Assembly (NCBI GenBank): GCA_037952775.1
Contig: JBANAY010000003.1
Coordinates: forward strand, 23,126,001 to 23,190,000
From: Clonostachys chloroleuca
Lineage: Eukaryota; Ascomycota; Sordariomycetes; Hypocreales; Bionectriaceae
Reading direction: 5' to 3'
Length of the DNA: 64,000 nucleotides
The translations under genes and the position numbers were made by a program. A model generated the notes under the pieces. The model was not told where the DNA came from. It worked only from the letters and a program-made list of their open reading frames with translations, and did not search any database. Positions 1 through 11,190 of this stretch are shown here, one piece after another (position 1 is the stretch's first letter; every line of letters starts with the position of its first letter).

Positions 1-540
1 ATCGATAAGGATCGTCCTTCTGGAAGTGATGCCAAGATATCCGACGTTGAGTTCACTCATCGCTTCCTGGAACAGGAGCCTCTCAACACCACCGGGGGAA
101 CTGTCCGAATCGCTGACTCCACCAACTTCCCCATCTCCAAAACGATTGCCGCTGCCCATGTCACCATCGACGTTGGTGCCCTCCGGGAAATGCACTGGCA
201 CCCTGTGGCTGACGAGTGGTCCTTCTTCATCAGCGGCCGCGCACGCGTTACCATCTTCGCCTCGGAAGGTAATGCTAGGACGTTTGACTACGGCCCGGGC
301 GACGTTGGTATCGTCCCCAAGAACAATGGGCATTTTATCGAGAACATCGGTGATGAGCCCATTGAAATGCTTGAAATCTTCCGCGCTGAAAAGTTCCAAG
401 ACTTTTCACTCTTCCAGTGGCTGGGCGAAACACCGAAGAAGATGGTCGTCGATCATCTGTTTGCGGATGACCCGGAGAACGGGGAGAAGTTCTGGAACTC
501 GGTACAGAGCGCCCACAAGGATCCAGTCACGAAGCCTTAA
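1..540 (+). CDS. oxalate decarboxylase, C-terminal cupin (partial, 5' end outside window)
   Basis: The frame is open from the first base and ends in TAA, giving 179 residues of the C-terminal half of a bicupin oxalate decarboxylase, a Mn enzyme that converts oxalate to formate and CO2. The cupin metal site is visible: HWH at fragment residues 65-67, Glu72, and the second-motif His111 in VPKNNGHFIENIG. The block around REMHWHP.ADEW is characteristic of the family. The N-terminal cupin and any signal peptide lie to the left of the window, so localisation cannot be judged. Oxalate oxidases share the fold, but the bicupin decarboxylase is the better match from memory. Confidence 0.9.
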   Translation: MDKDRPSGSDAKISDVEFTHRFLEQEPLNTTGGTVRIADSTNFPISKTIAAAHVTIDVGALREMHWHPVADEWSFFISGRARVTIFASEGNARTFDYGPGDVGIVPKNNGHFIENIGDEPIEMLEIFRAEKFQDFSLFQWLGETPKKMVVDHLFADDPENGEKFWNSVQSAHKDPVTKP

Positions 541-1300
541 GATGTTGAACGGGAGAACTCTTGTAGGACATTGAGTGGGTGAGTGACGGCGACGTACAAA
601 AGTGTATGCAACAGGATTGTAGCTTAGGTGCTTGTTTTCAGAGAGTTTATTTCAGTTTGGAACACTAGAATCTCAAGCAGTAGTATAGTTATAATATACG
701 TTGAGGCCATGATGAGCTTTATGGTATCTCAATTCACATGTGTGTAAGTATTTGACTCAGTCCTATAGCGAAAGGTCGTGGCTTGCAATACACTGATAAT
801 CACTAGGTGTATGAATGATAGCAAGTGGGTGACAGGAGAAATGAGACACCTAATGGAAGAGTTTGTTAATAAACAGCTTATTTTATACAATAACTAGAGA
901 AATTTAATAGTATAAAATGAAATAAAGTAAGATTATATACAGTATTATCTCTAAAGCATGTATAATTAGTGCTCAATAATCTGCTCAATAATCTGCTCAA
1001 TAATCTGCTCAATAATCTGCTCAATAATCTGCTCAATAATCTGATAATATTAGTCGCAGGCTCGAGAATAAGCAATTTAATGTTTGAGTGTCTTAATGTC
1101 AATGTCACCTACTTGGGTGGTTACTAGGTACCTAGTTGCGGATTGCGGATTACAAGAAGGCCATAATTGAGAAGCCAAGACAGCTGGCTTTCCGCAGCTC
1201 TACTGCTGTCTACCGTGATAGAAAAACTTTTATCAGTTGCTGGGCAAGAGCAGTATGAAGACTACCTTTCTCCTGCCCATTCCTGTCCTCCATTCTGTGT
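541..1300. other. intergenic, AT-rich, with a 12-bp minisatellite
   Basis: There is no gene here. The DNA is AT-rich, especially 830-1060, and contains the tandem repeat listed separately. The short open frames run through repeat DNA and look like chance. Confidence 0.6.
971..1042. repeat. 12-bp tandem repeat, six copies
   Basis: Six perfect head-to-tail copies of GCTCAATAATCT (72 bp). The unit is a multiple of three, so one frame stays open through it, but no protein family is evident. It looks like a minisatellite prone to copy-number change. Confidence 0.95.
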
Positions 1301-1450
1301 CTCTATCCCTCTTCCCCTCTTCCCCTCTCCCCCTTCCTCTCCCCCCTCATCCTCTCCTCCCCCCTCCTCGCCTCCTTCCTTGCCTCCCTCCTCCTCCCCT
1401 TTCTCCTCCTCGCCTCCCTCCTCCTCGCCTCTTCATCCTTTCTTCCCCCC
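1301..1450. repeat. polypyrimidine tract
   Basis: About 150 bp consist almost entirely of C and T on the plus strand (C runs broken by TCC). It overlaps the 3' end of the minus-strand protease frame, where it would encode an Arg/Gly-rich tail. A true stop may be reached earlier through splicing, or this may be 3' UTR. Confidence 0.85.
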
Positions 1451-3340
1451 ATATTAAGTCAGGCGGCGAGTCAATTGGTGGTGAAATTCGGAGGTCGGTA
1501 ACCCCACAGAATCTCTCGATATCCGCGAATATCTGGTCCATGGGCATGACCCATGTGAGGTAGCCTCCATGTATCTTTTTGGCCGTTTTGGGATGAATTT
1601 TACTAAAAATCATACCCAAAGCATGTCCTTCCGCATCGTAGACTACCGCTCCAGAGTCTCCGGGGACACAAAACGGACGAGTACCGAAGCTCTCGATTAA
1701 ATATGCATTTGTGGATGCGCCCGATGGGTCGGCGTTCTTCATGCTAGGACCGACGTGAGATTCTACACCTTGGTAGTGACCCAGTGTCAGTCCGGAGGCG
1801 GCTCCGTACTTGTAAACTTTTGCGCGGGGCTCCAGTGTTCCGAGGGTAGTATCATGGCGATACATTTTCAAATTCTTCCTGCCCTCAGGGCGAGGCCAAA
1901 GCGCCGGCTTATACCTGGCCTTCCAGGTGGGTAAGCCAGGGAGTTGGTTCCTTCCCTGGCGATTTGCTTTGACTTCAATTAGCGCCCCCATTCGAGGTAG
2001 GAGTCGGTCGGAGTGGAGCGATGGTCAAAGCCCGAAGCCGCCCAGACCTTCCCCAGAATGTTTGCATCCTCACGAAATGCTCTTTGGGCGATGTCCAACT
2101 CCGTCTCCGTGTGAGACCTCATTTCTTCATCTCCGGAGGCTCCTGCAAGGGCATCGAAAAGCCCAAAGACATTGGCATTGTGCCTCATCCGACTCGGGTG
2201 TTCAATGTCTGACAGAACATTGGCATGATCTGGTTCAATCCCACTTCGGTCAAATGTCTCAAGAAGGCTCCCTGGAAGCGGCATTCCAGGTTCCTTCTTG
2301 TCGTCATTTATTTCGATGGTGAATCCAGGAACACATGGACGGCAAACGTGGTAATCTGTTAGCGCCATGGTTTTCCGCTCCCCATGCTTATCCTTGAAAT
2401 CTACATAGCAGCCCAGCGTTCCCATCGTTGGGTTCTTTTTTTCACCATCGGGATCGATGTATTGGGCCGCGCCAATGTCAGCACCCAAATTTGGGCACTC
2501 TTGGTAAGGCCGAAGACTAAAGTCCTCGAAAAACACTTCACTCTCGGGGGAAGGGGCAAGAGGCTCAAAGGCGGTGTGTGTCCAGTAATTGTGTTCGAAA
2601 AAAAGCTCGACCGGGTAGGGTTTGAGGATTTCGTTGATGTCATCGATGATTGGCGGCCAACTGGCCTCAGGACAGTCGTGGGTAACGGAGACGTACACTG
2701 TGACGGGGTTCTCTTCGATTTTTTTGTGATAACCTATCCGAAAAACTGTAATCGTGGTCAAATTGTCTCGCGATGCCGGGTGGCTCTGGAGAACCTTTTT
2801 GATTTCGCCAGACATGGCGTCCCAGTTGTCTTGAATTAGAGGGTAGTGGCCGAGAGGCCCGATTTCTCGAAGAGTGGTGAGGTATGTGGCGATCATCTCC
2901 ACGTCCGCCTGTTGGCCTAGGCAACTGAGCACGAGGGGCCTGATGTCTTGTACGGCGAGCTTCCAATGCTCCGCCGATGAGTCGGTCCAAACTGCGGTAA
3001 CCAGTAACGTCAAGCGGTCAGATTCAGGCACACCAGGGATAGAACGGTAGACCAAACAAATGGAATCGTCGAAGCCGTCATCCGAGTCCCACTGGTCTGT
3101 TGGCTCCCTACACTCGGGCCTCCTTATATCGTGAGAGGCCAGAATGTCGGCCACCTTCTCGTAGAGCTTGTCAAGTTCATCCGGACTGCACACACCAGCC
3201 ACATCGTATTCATTTTCCAAGGGCAGCGGCCGAACTGGCGGCTGGCCGGCACGATATTTGGTGCAGGAAATTGACATCGAGGCGGTTGATGAAGGATTTG
3301 GCATCGGTGTAGATTGGTGCGCTGTCTCGAAGCCTGACAT
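1347..3340 (-). CDS. trypsin-like serine protease (PA clan), reading frame broken by one base
   Basis: Two minus-strand frames together make one protease. The first, from ATG 3340, has an unrecognised N-terminal part of about 300 residues and then the histidine motif TDYHVC (His near residue 331). It stops at 1979. The second overlaps it by a few bases in the next frame and carries the nucleophile motif PGDSGAVV followed by a hydrophobic strand typical of the chymotrypsin fold. One extra C in the C5 run at 1985-1989 (plus strand) would fuse them as ...SYLEWGALIEV. No GT...AG intron fits. Such protease domains occur alone and as effector domains of fungal NLR proteins. The start is uncertain because the track's first codon is TTG and upstream exons are possible. 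The C-terminus runs into a purine-rich tract. Confidence 0.7.
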
Positions 3341-5942
3341 CAAGGGGGTTGGTGACGCAGGTGGCGTACCGTGAGAGGGGGCGATGCGGGAGAGAGAACG
3401 GCGAGGTTAGATGCCTCAGACTGCGATGGCGCAGCTGTAGCTGTTGGAATGGGAATCAAAGCTGGGAGAAGTGCGTTGTCCGAAGGTTCGGGAGGTGGAA
3501 AGTGCGGCCCAACTCCACGAGGGGGTAGCGACGTTGGCCGTGGGCCAGGGGAAAAGATGGATGAGAACGCTGACTCGAACTCTGATAACGCGAGGGGGCG
3601 ATTCTGAAGGTAAAGCAGTTGCTCCTCGGAGAAGATGCTTCGGCGAGGTGGGTGTTCTTGTTGGTTGTCGAAGAACGGAGTTGGACATATATGGTGGAGG
3701 AGTGAAATGCAAGTAGCTCGCGGCACGGCGATTCATCGGCATGGCCCCCGTAGCGGATGAACTGCGGGACATAGTTTGAGGCATGTTTGGCGCTTTTAGC
3801 AGACAATAAGCGCAATACAAACAACAATAGGCGCCAGCAGGCGAACAATAGTGGCAAGCAAATGAGCAATACGCGAGAGCAGGTGAACAACACACGCGAG
3901 CGAGGAGACAACGCTGTCACGATGTCAGCCACCCGCGAGACCCTCCTTTGGCAGCGTGAGCAGAAAGACGAGCGGGACAGTGAACAGTCAAGACTGTCTC
4001 GGGAAGATAGGCCTTGCCGGCTGCTATGCAAGAGGTCAATAGGTTGAGCGAATGGGAACAAGGCTTGTTTGGTACTCACGCAAAAGGGGAGTGTACGTAC
4101 GCAGGGGGTGTGATGGCGTCCAACGGCTCGCAACAAGCTCTTGGCAAAGAGACAATAGCCAGGCAAACGCAGACAATACGAGAGGAAGGAAGGAAGACCA
4201 AGATGTACACGTCAAGAGACGATGCAAGCGAGCCAAGAGAAAAGTGTGCCAGCTGACGATCACAGCGACGCACGAGGCAGCGTTGCGGGCGTCGTCGGTA
4301 GGAAGACAGAGGACAACTAAACAGTCAATGCTGTCTCCCGTTACCCAAGAATAGAAAGCTCACTAACCTTTGATAGGGCCAATAGAGCAAGTAAAAGGCG
4401 ACGTAGTAGGTAATTAGCATGCGAGAAGGACGGGTTATAACTGGGCAGCAGGCGTGCGAGCAAGTAGGTATGGTTGAGTGTTTAGGAACAGCGAAGCAAG
4501 ATGTATGAAGAAGAGGCATCGTGGAGAAGAACAGAGGGAGAGAGAAGAAGACAAGGTCGAGATGGATGATGGTAAAATACCCATCCTCAACCCCCGTCCA
4601 ACTCTTGTATCACCAGCCAGCACATCGCGGCGAGATGCATACTGGCAAAGGCCCAGATCCGTGTATGGATCCTCACTAACGTCACAGCAGCTGCAATCAC
4701 TGGCGAGTTGGCAGGCGAGCACAGCATCAACTAGTGGGGGAAGTGTGCTGTGTACACCAAGGAACAGTGGTCTCGCGCCCGGTCGGTGAGTTTGCCTGCG
4801 GGTAGGCACTCAATAGCGGCATGCTTTAGTTTCAAGCTAGTATGCTGTACGTATTCAGCTGCATAGCCAGCCTGGATGTGCTCCCGCCATGCAGCCATTC
4901 GCTATGCGCGGTCCCTCACCGCATCCCCCAGCGACGACGGCAGAACAGGCACCAGCGAGTTCGTAGGCACACAGCCAAGCGGTGCGGCTGAATGCAGAGA
5001 GAGTATGGCCTATCACGTAATGGAGCCCGTGCTGGATAGGTCTACCATCCTATTGTTCTCAGGGCGTGAGGCGGGCGAGCGTTCTGTAGATGTGTGGTGA
5101 TGTCCCCTCTGTCTGAGGTGAGGTGACGTTGTACCTGGTACCTGACCCCACGCGTTCAGCGCTAAGTCTTTTGGGACTAGCAGATTGGGCTGACCAGAAA
5201 TAGCAACCCCTCACTCATATCAACCAAATCAAGGACCCCAAATTCGGATTAATTGATTGATGGCCGAATGATTGATCTAGCTAATTTGAATTAGTTATCG
5301 TCTACGGGTCTTCCAATCCTCGCGTGGCCGAGCATGATATTGAGGGTCTTGGCAGGTCTGCAGTGGATTGCTCTCCACAGTGGACAGAGCGCTGTGGCTT
5401 GCATCAATGATTCTCGCTATGGGTGACCGCCAAGGCCCAGCAGAAAGGGAGCCTACCCTACAGTTCTCGGCCAAAATATGTAGGAGAGGGATGAAAATAA
5501 ACTAGAAATATTAATTATATCAATCAAATACATACTGAATAGCCTTAGCCACCTTTCCCAAGGGATGAAATTGTTTATGAAACCCGTTCTAGTATTGGAA
5601 GCGACGCTTTATATCTATCAAGTTCAAGGCTAGTCTATCGGATGCGAAATGTCTCGCGCTCGCTGCCTTCGGCTCCCGGCCGGCCATTGCATCGCGCATT
5701 CCAGAATGCGACGAAAGAAACGCAAAATCCCAGTTGTGCCAGAGCTCTAAAAAGCCTCCTATTGCGCTGTAAAAAACAATCTATGCAAGGGGTATCGTGT
5801 CTGTCGTGTCTGTCCGTGCATCCCGTGCACGTAAAAATCGTTCAATTGCTTCCTTCGAAGCTTCGTCGTCGTCGTCGTCGGTAAAAACGGAAGTTCCTCC
5901 TGCCCGACCGCTTTCTTTCATTGAATGCTTGCAAATTCTCTT
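3341..5942. other. gene-poor stretch upstream of the protease gene
   Basis: Many overlapping open frames occur on both strands, but none resembles a known family and all are compositionally odd. On the minus strand several splice-like signals are visible: GTGAGT near 4079 and GTTAGTGAG near 4365, with related downstream stretches of the type AGACAG..TTGACTGTT. They could be 5' UTR introns or upstream exons of the protease gene. A (TCG)6 run lies at 5863-5880 and an AT-rich block at about 5240-5610. Confidence 0.4.
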
Positions 5943-6620
5943 TCACCCAACAACAATGGTCTTCCCAGGAACGGCACCAATCCGCTCCAGCCACGAGTTT
6001 GGAACATTGCCCTGCAGCCGAATGGTTCGTGCAGGAGAGCATTTCTGGATATGCCGCAGGACTCGGCCGCTGTTGCACTCCCCAAAGACGCAGGTCTTCT
6101 TCTGCCTGGGGCTGTCCCATACGAGCTCGATCTCCTTCAGGTTCGGGGCGGCCTTGAGCACCCCGATGAAGAACTTGAGCCATTCGGCCGTGGCGTCGTC
6201 CCGTTTGATGACGAAGCGGATGCGCTGCACGCGATGCCAGCGGATCTCTTCATTCGATGCAAGGCCGATCCAGTTTGCAATGAACTCCTCAGATGGCGTT
6301 TCCGTGTCTTTTATTCCAGCACCAGGCTGAGGCGTCTTGGCAGACAGCAGGGCGAAGTTGGTCGGGTCCTCCTTGTGGTGCATCTCCCTGAGCACGCGCT
6401 TACACGACACGGCTAAGGGCGACAGGAGGGACGTGCTGAGCTCTGTCCCTGCGACGCCTGATGATTTCTGCCTCGGCACTAGGAAGGCATAGGCGTATGA
6501 GTCTTGGCCCACGGAGGCCGAGGCGGATTGGAGAAGGCCATCTAGATACTCGGCGTAGATCTGTGATCTAATCTCAGCCGGCAGCTGTGTGAAAAACGGG
6601 GACGTGGTCTGTGAATGCAT
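5943..6620 (-). CDS. F-box-like / DUF7730-type protein
   Basis: A single-exon frame of 225 residues from the ATG at 6620 (a further upstream start in the same frame is not an ATG). Near the N-terminus it has the motif FTQLPAEIRSQIYAEYL, the hydrophobic helix that opens many fungal F-box-like or DUF7730 proteins. The rest holds WHRVQRIRFVIKRD and a leucine-rich segment as seen in that group. Proteins of this type are usually uncharacterised. A role as substrate receptor in ubiquitin ligation is family inference only. Confidence 0.65.
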   Translation of the reverse strand: MHSQTTSPFFTQLPAEIRSQIYAEYLDGLLQSASASVGQDSYAYAFLVPRQKSSGVAGTELSTSLLSPLAVSCKRVLREMHHKEDPTNFALLSAKTPQPGAGIKDTETPSEEFIANWIGLASNEEIRWHRVQRIRFVIKRDDATAEWLKFFIGVLKAAPNLKEIELVWDSPRQKKTCVFGECNSGRVLRHIQKCSPARTIRLQGNVPNSWLERIGAVPGKTIVVG

Positions 6621-9507
6621 GGTGGGTTTGTAGCGGAGTGTATATACAGTTGATGAACAAAATCTGGAGAAAAAATAGACGCGAAATGGGTCCAACAGGT
6701 TTATTATAGAGAGAAAAATGAATATATGTATGGAAAACTCTGAAAATGCACAGCCGTGATTGATTGACTCGTCGTGCGGCCTGATTGGCGGTTAGGCTGT
6801 CACACCCGTTGATAAGGGAGAGGCATTTTCCGTCTGGATTTGGCATCTGGTGATGGGCATTGCATCATTGCTCATCTTGGTGTCCAGGGGCTGTGGACTA
6901 GCGGCCCGAATCGTGTGTGAGTATTACATGCATGCTCCTTTGACGGCGGTGACCTCGGCCGTGGCTCTGCTTCTCCCGCTGTAAACCGGCTACGAGGAAT
7001 GCAAACGGGCCGGCATTATCGCCAAGACACTGCTAGAGAGCCGCCTATCGCGCCTGTCTGTATCTGTCAAATTGTCCATCCAATCAGTATGCCGGCTTGG
7101 AGGAGGAGAATGACATCGGCCGAGGCGAGTCCCCTGGGCCTCACAACGGCTGCTTCAGGGGCACGCTAGAGATCCTTGCTGACTCGCTCAGAGATACTTA
7201 TGGATCATGTATCGTGCATACTACGCTCGCTGTCTAAGTACATGTCTCGCGGTAACTGCGCATATCACTCATATCTGGCTGGGCAGAATCCACTCCAGTC
7301 ATACAATGGCGTCACAGCACATGAGACAGCGTCAAACGCGGTCTCAGCTGTGTTTTTCGGTTGCAATCACTGGTTTTTCCATGTTGAAATCCAATCAGAC
7401 CTCATCATCGCGCATGGATTGGGCGACATTGACCCTGAAGTCACCCTGTCTCTGTCAAAGTCCCCATCACGTCTTTTCCCGCGTATTGTCCTGGTTCCTA
7501 GAATAATCGCATGTGAATAATTTGAAGCCTGATACCTAATTTCCATCACCAACTCTGTACTGTACAATTTGATCCCGAAGCAGGCTCGTACCATGGGACT
7601 TCAGGTCTTAGCTGCGAAATGCGTAGAAATTTCAATGACCAGTGGCATCACCCCCCGTTCTTCATGTGCTCCATCATCTCCCTCTTCTACGAGGCCAATA
7701 GCTTCCTTGCTGGAGCCATGAATTGCAGATTAAAGATGGAATATGGATCGCGGGGCCCCGACTTTTGCAAGACTCTGACCCGCTCTTAATGTCGTGCGTT
7801 GATTCTGGCACCATTGCTATGGCATATGGACCATTCTGTCGTCTAGATTCGGTTAGAAGATGCTCAATGTGCCCAAAATGTGCAAGAATAGGCGAGGAAA
7901 TGCATCCAAGTCGCATTGTCGTTGGAGATTGGAGACCATGTGGAGGTGAGGTTGCAATTGAACGGATGAAAGCCATATTCTAATTGGAAATGATCGACCT
8001 GGCGGCTGGCTTTTTCCTTTCGCCCGCCCTTTGACAAGAAAGTCGGAGAATTTATATTTTCCCAGAATAAATTTGAGTCTCGACCTCATTGCGCATCCCT
8101 GTCTTAGGTTGCCTGTGATGCAGATACTCGGCAATGATCGCGATTAGTCCGACTAGACATAGATCCCTTGACTGATACACATTACCGATCAGATTTCATT
8201 TTGAATCATCGGGATTTGGAAACTACTTTATTTCATGATCTGGTAATGATTGATTATTATGGCGAACCATGAGCACGAGTGGGAACCTTTGTCAATATGC
8301 CGAATTTACACAAAATTGTCGTGATCATCACAGCTGAAAACATTGAGAAAAAAAGGGGAAAAAGAAACGGCGCAGACATTCCCAAGGGGACTTGGTTCAT
8401 TTTCATCCCAACTCCATTTACAGTGTATAACAAGAATACCCTGGCATATTCCGGACTGCGAGGTCTTTATTGTCTGCTTGATATTGTACCTCTCATCCAC
8501 CAGGTATGCCTCGTCTTAATTTTGCACGCCTTATTGTCAGGACATAGAGCGTAACCTAGAACTAGCAGTAAATTTGCCACCACATTCAAACTTTCATCAG
8601 GTGGCAATTTGAAAATTTTCTTTTCTCTCCCCGAGAAACCTTTTAGTCACCACCTATATGCAAGTGGTAGCATTTTTGTATAACGGAGAGAGTTGTAATG
8701 TGCTTACGCAGTTGGAGGCTTTCATGGATCTGAGGCTGAAAATGATAAGGCCAAGCCTCAGTATCCGCACGGACAATGTTTACTTAGATGCTATGTGGGA
8801 ACGCTGCATTACATGCTATCTGCTTCTTGTGTTCGAAGTGGCCAAATCCTAGTAGTACAGTTGAGCTACTACAAGAGATAAGAGAGGCGTGTGCCTTGAC
8901 GAAGGCCAATAAAATCCTCAGTTCATGTCGAGAGGCGGCATGTCTCAGTTGAAAGATGCAGCTTTGGGATCTCGTTCCGGCAATCGCTGGGGCTGCGCAT
9001 CAACACTTCAATTTGTGGACGATGGGGGCAGACCGCTCCGTCGTGCGTCTGGGCGCCCCCCAAAGGCTTTTTTCGTGTATCATTAATCGTCAATGGCTGA
9101 GACATTGAGATTCGTATTTGCTATCTCAAATGATACTAATAACGCCCATCGGAGTAATCTACAGCCATCCAGTGTGCAGATTTTCGTATCTTATATTCCC
9201 GATACCCCAGAACGAGCAGCTACACAGCGACGTGACGAAATTCTCTACCTGTACGCAAAGTAATCTTGCCTCGGATTAAAAGTCACTGGAAATCCTGCTT
9301 TCAGTCGCGTGACCGATATATCTGTCATTGGCTGCGGCGTCGTACCGCGTTCGAGGCTTGCATTACGGCAAACTTTACTTCGGAGTTGCAGGTTTCACGG
9401 TCCCTCAGCGAGTGCTACCCAGCCTACGCGGATGCAATTATAAACAAAGCCCGTGTAGAGTTTCAATCTGAGGATCAGCCACCTCACTTCCTCCTTGCGG
9501 AGTGGAC
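6621..9507. other. long intergenic stretch, no gene recognised
   Basis: The open frames here are short (60-114 codons), overlap on both strands and match no family I know. I saw no tRNA, no transposon ends and no tandem repeats. It may contain UTRs or unannotated non-coding RNA. Confidence 0.4.
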
Positions 9508-10536
9508 ATGCTCGCTTTTTTCGCCCAGCTTCTTCGCCGACGATCGCCTCGTCGTGATTCACAACCCCTCCAGCCGTCTGATCCCATACTACCGACGGAA
9601 CTTCTCCTGAAAATATTTGATCACCTCGACATAGATGCGCTGATATCGGCGAGCCAGGTTTGTCGGACATGGAAGGGGATGGCGGCAGCGCCTGAGTTGG
9701 TAGCCCCCTTCCTGCGACAGCTGGTTCCCAAAGCCGACCTGTCTGGGCTGGAGCAGGGGGATGCCTCGATGCAGATGCTCAAGACGCAGCGACGAGCGCA
9801 GAAAAATCGCGCCAAAGGAAGATTCAGTGTCCTCGAGTTGCCGATGGAGATGGGAACCAACATAGAGACCAAGCTCTGGATTACACATGATAGTCGCTAC
9901 GTGGTATCGCTGGCAGACATGCGCGGCGATGATCAGAAGATATTCACTGCTTATCACATCGAAACTAAGGAAATTGTATTCACGAAAACGTTAGTGGGCG
10001 AGCATACCGGCCTCATTCTACCCAAGACGAACATCTTTGTTGGGCACAACCGCCTCGCCCGGGACTTCGACTATGTCGAGAGATTGATCTACATTGACAT
10101 CGATAAGCGGGAGTTTTTCCACGAGCCAATCCTTCTGAAACCTACCATCTGGCATTGGAAGCTGGTTCTCAATGACCACGGTGCTGCAGTGGCTGTTGGC
10201 GACCGTGAGCGGTATCCGGCCTGGCGCACCGCCGAATCAGCAGACGGGGCGGTGCGGTTTGGATATCAAGTCGGCTTCAAGCCTCACCCAACTCCAATGC
10301 ATGTGTCGGGAGCCCCGGACATCAAACACGAGGGGCAGAGTTTCTTCGGATTGGCTGCTTCGGCGACGGATAACCGCTATTTGGTGGCTGCTGGCTACTC
10401 TGCGGTGCTGCTAATAGATTTCGATCCGCGGAAGGATGACGAGGTGTCCAAAAAGGGCGTATACGCGGCCAAGTTCAAGGCTAATCAGTGCTGCAATCGC
10501 CACTGGTACGCGGGTCGTCCGTCTTGGGAGTGTTGA
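9508..10536 (+). CDS. F-box protein
   Basis: A single-exon gene of 342 residues starting at ATG 9508. A classical F-box lies at about residues 27-65 (ILPTELLLKIFDHLD...ASQVCRTWKGMA), which binds Skp1 in SCF ubiquitin ligases. The remaining 270 residues contain several short strand-rich blocks (WITHDSRYVVSLAD, ATDNRYLVAAGYSAVLLIDFD) that suggest degenerate beta-propeller blades as the substrate-binding part. The last residues, rich in Cys and Trp, look unusual, and the natural 3' end could differ by an unseen intron. Confidence 0.75.
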   Translation: MLAFFAQLLRRRSPRRDSQPLQPSDPILPTELLLKIFDHLDIDALISASQVCRTWKGMAAAPELVAPFLRQLVPKADLSGLEQGDASMQMLKTQRRAQKNRAKGRFSVLELPMEMGTNIETKLWITHDSRYVVSLADMRGDDQKIFTAYHIETKEIVFTKTLVGEHTGLILPKTNIFVGHNRLARDFDYVERLIYIDIDKREFFHEPILLKPTIWHWKLVLNDHGAAVAVGDRERYPAWRTAESADGAVRFGYQVGFKPHPTPMHVSGAPDIKHEGQSFFGLAASATDNRYLVAAGYSAVLLIDFDPRKDDEVSKKGVYAAKFKANQCCNRHWYAGRPSWEC

Positions 10537-11190
10537 GAGCTCAATTGGCAGTTTTGCGCCACTCTTATCCTTTAGATATTGAGGGATGGATATGCAGAAG
10601 AAAGCTTTGCCTCTTTCATTATGCAGAATTCGGTCAACTAGGCTAAAAGATTACAATTGGTCGAAAGGGAAGATAGTCATTTTCTTCATGTCTATGGCTC
10701 TTATAATGATATCTACGAGAACGAATGGATGAAACCAGGTATCTGATTGTTTTCAATGCTTCTATCACAAATCGATAATAGAAGCCTTCGACAACGTTAC
10801 ACAGTAGGTTAACAGTCATTTGTAACTCTAAGCTGCGTGCTTTGCAACCCTATGTTTGGCTTTTTCAGTTGAGGGATAGCTGACATATATGCACAATTGA
10901 CTCGTTGTTATTTAGGGATGGATGACTTTTTAATCAGAATTCCACTCATTTTCTAAACTCTTATCTATTATTTACCTCTCCTTCCCAAATTCTCAAGAAA
11001 TGTGCTGGAGGAATAAAAGTTCAGTGTGCCACATCTGCTCCTCAAGAGTGATTGACGTCCAAGGATGCCCTCTACTGTTTATGTTCCTTTGCAATCTCCT
11101 CTCCTTCTCTGCAGGAGCTGTACAATAAAGGGCTGCCTTGATGATGGTTGGTTAGGCTCACAAACCGAGACCCGAAAAGTCTGTCTGTAG
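10537..11190. other. intergenic between convergent genes
   Basis: This AT-rich stretch lies between the 3' ends of the F-box gene and the MFS transporter gene. No open frame of note was seen. It is presumably two 3' UTRs with their polyadenylation signals. Confidence 0.4.

Noticed and set aside
2384..2839. 151-codon plus-strand frame
   Set aside because: It is the antisense shadow of the protease gene.
3456..4166. 236-codon minus-strand frame and overlapping plus-strand frames near 3.4-4.4 kb
   Set aside because: Low-complexity composition, no family resemblance, and splice-like signals inside. Not supported as a gene.
7176..7520. 114-codon frame and its neighbours at 7.2-8.6 kb
   Set aside because: No domain, and competing frames on both strands. 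It is compatible with chance.
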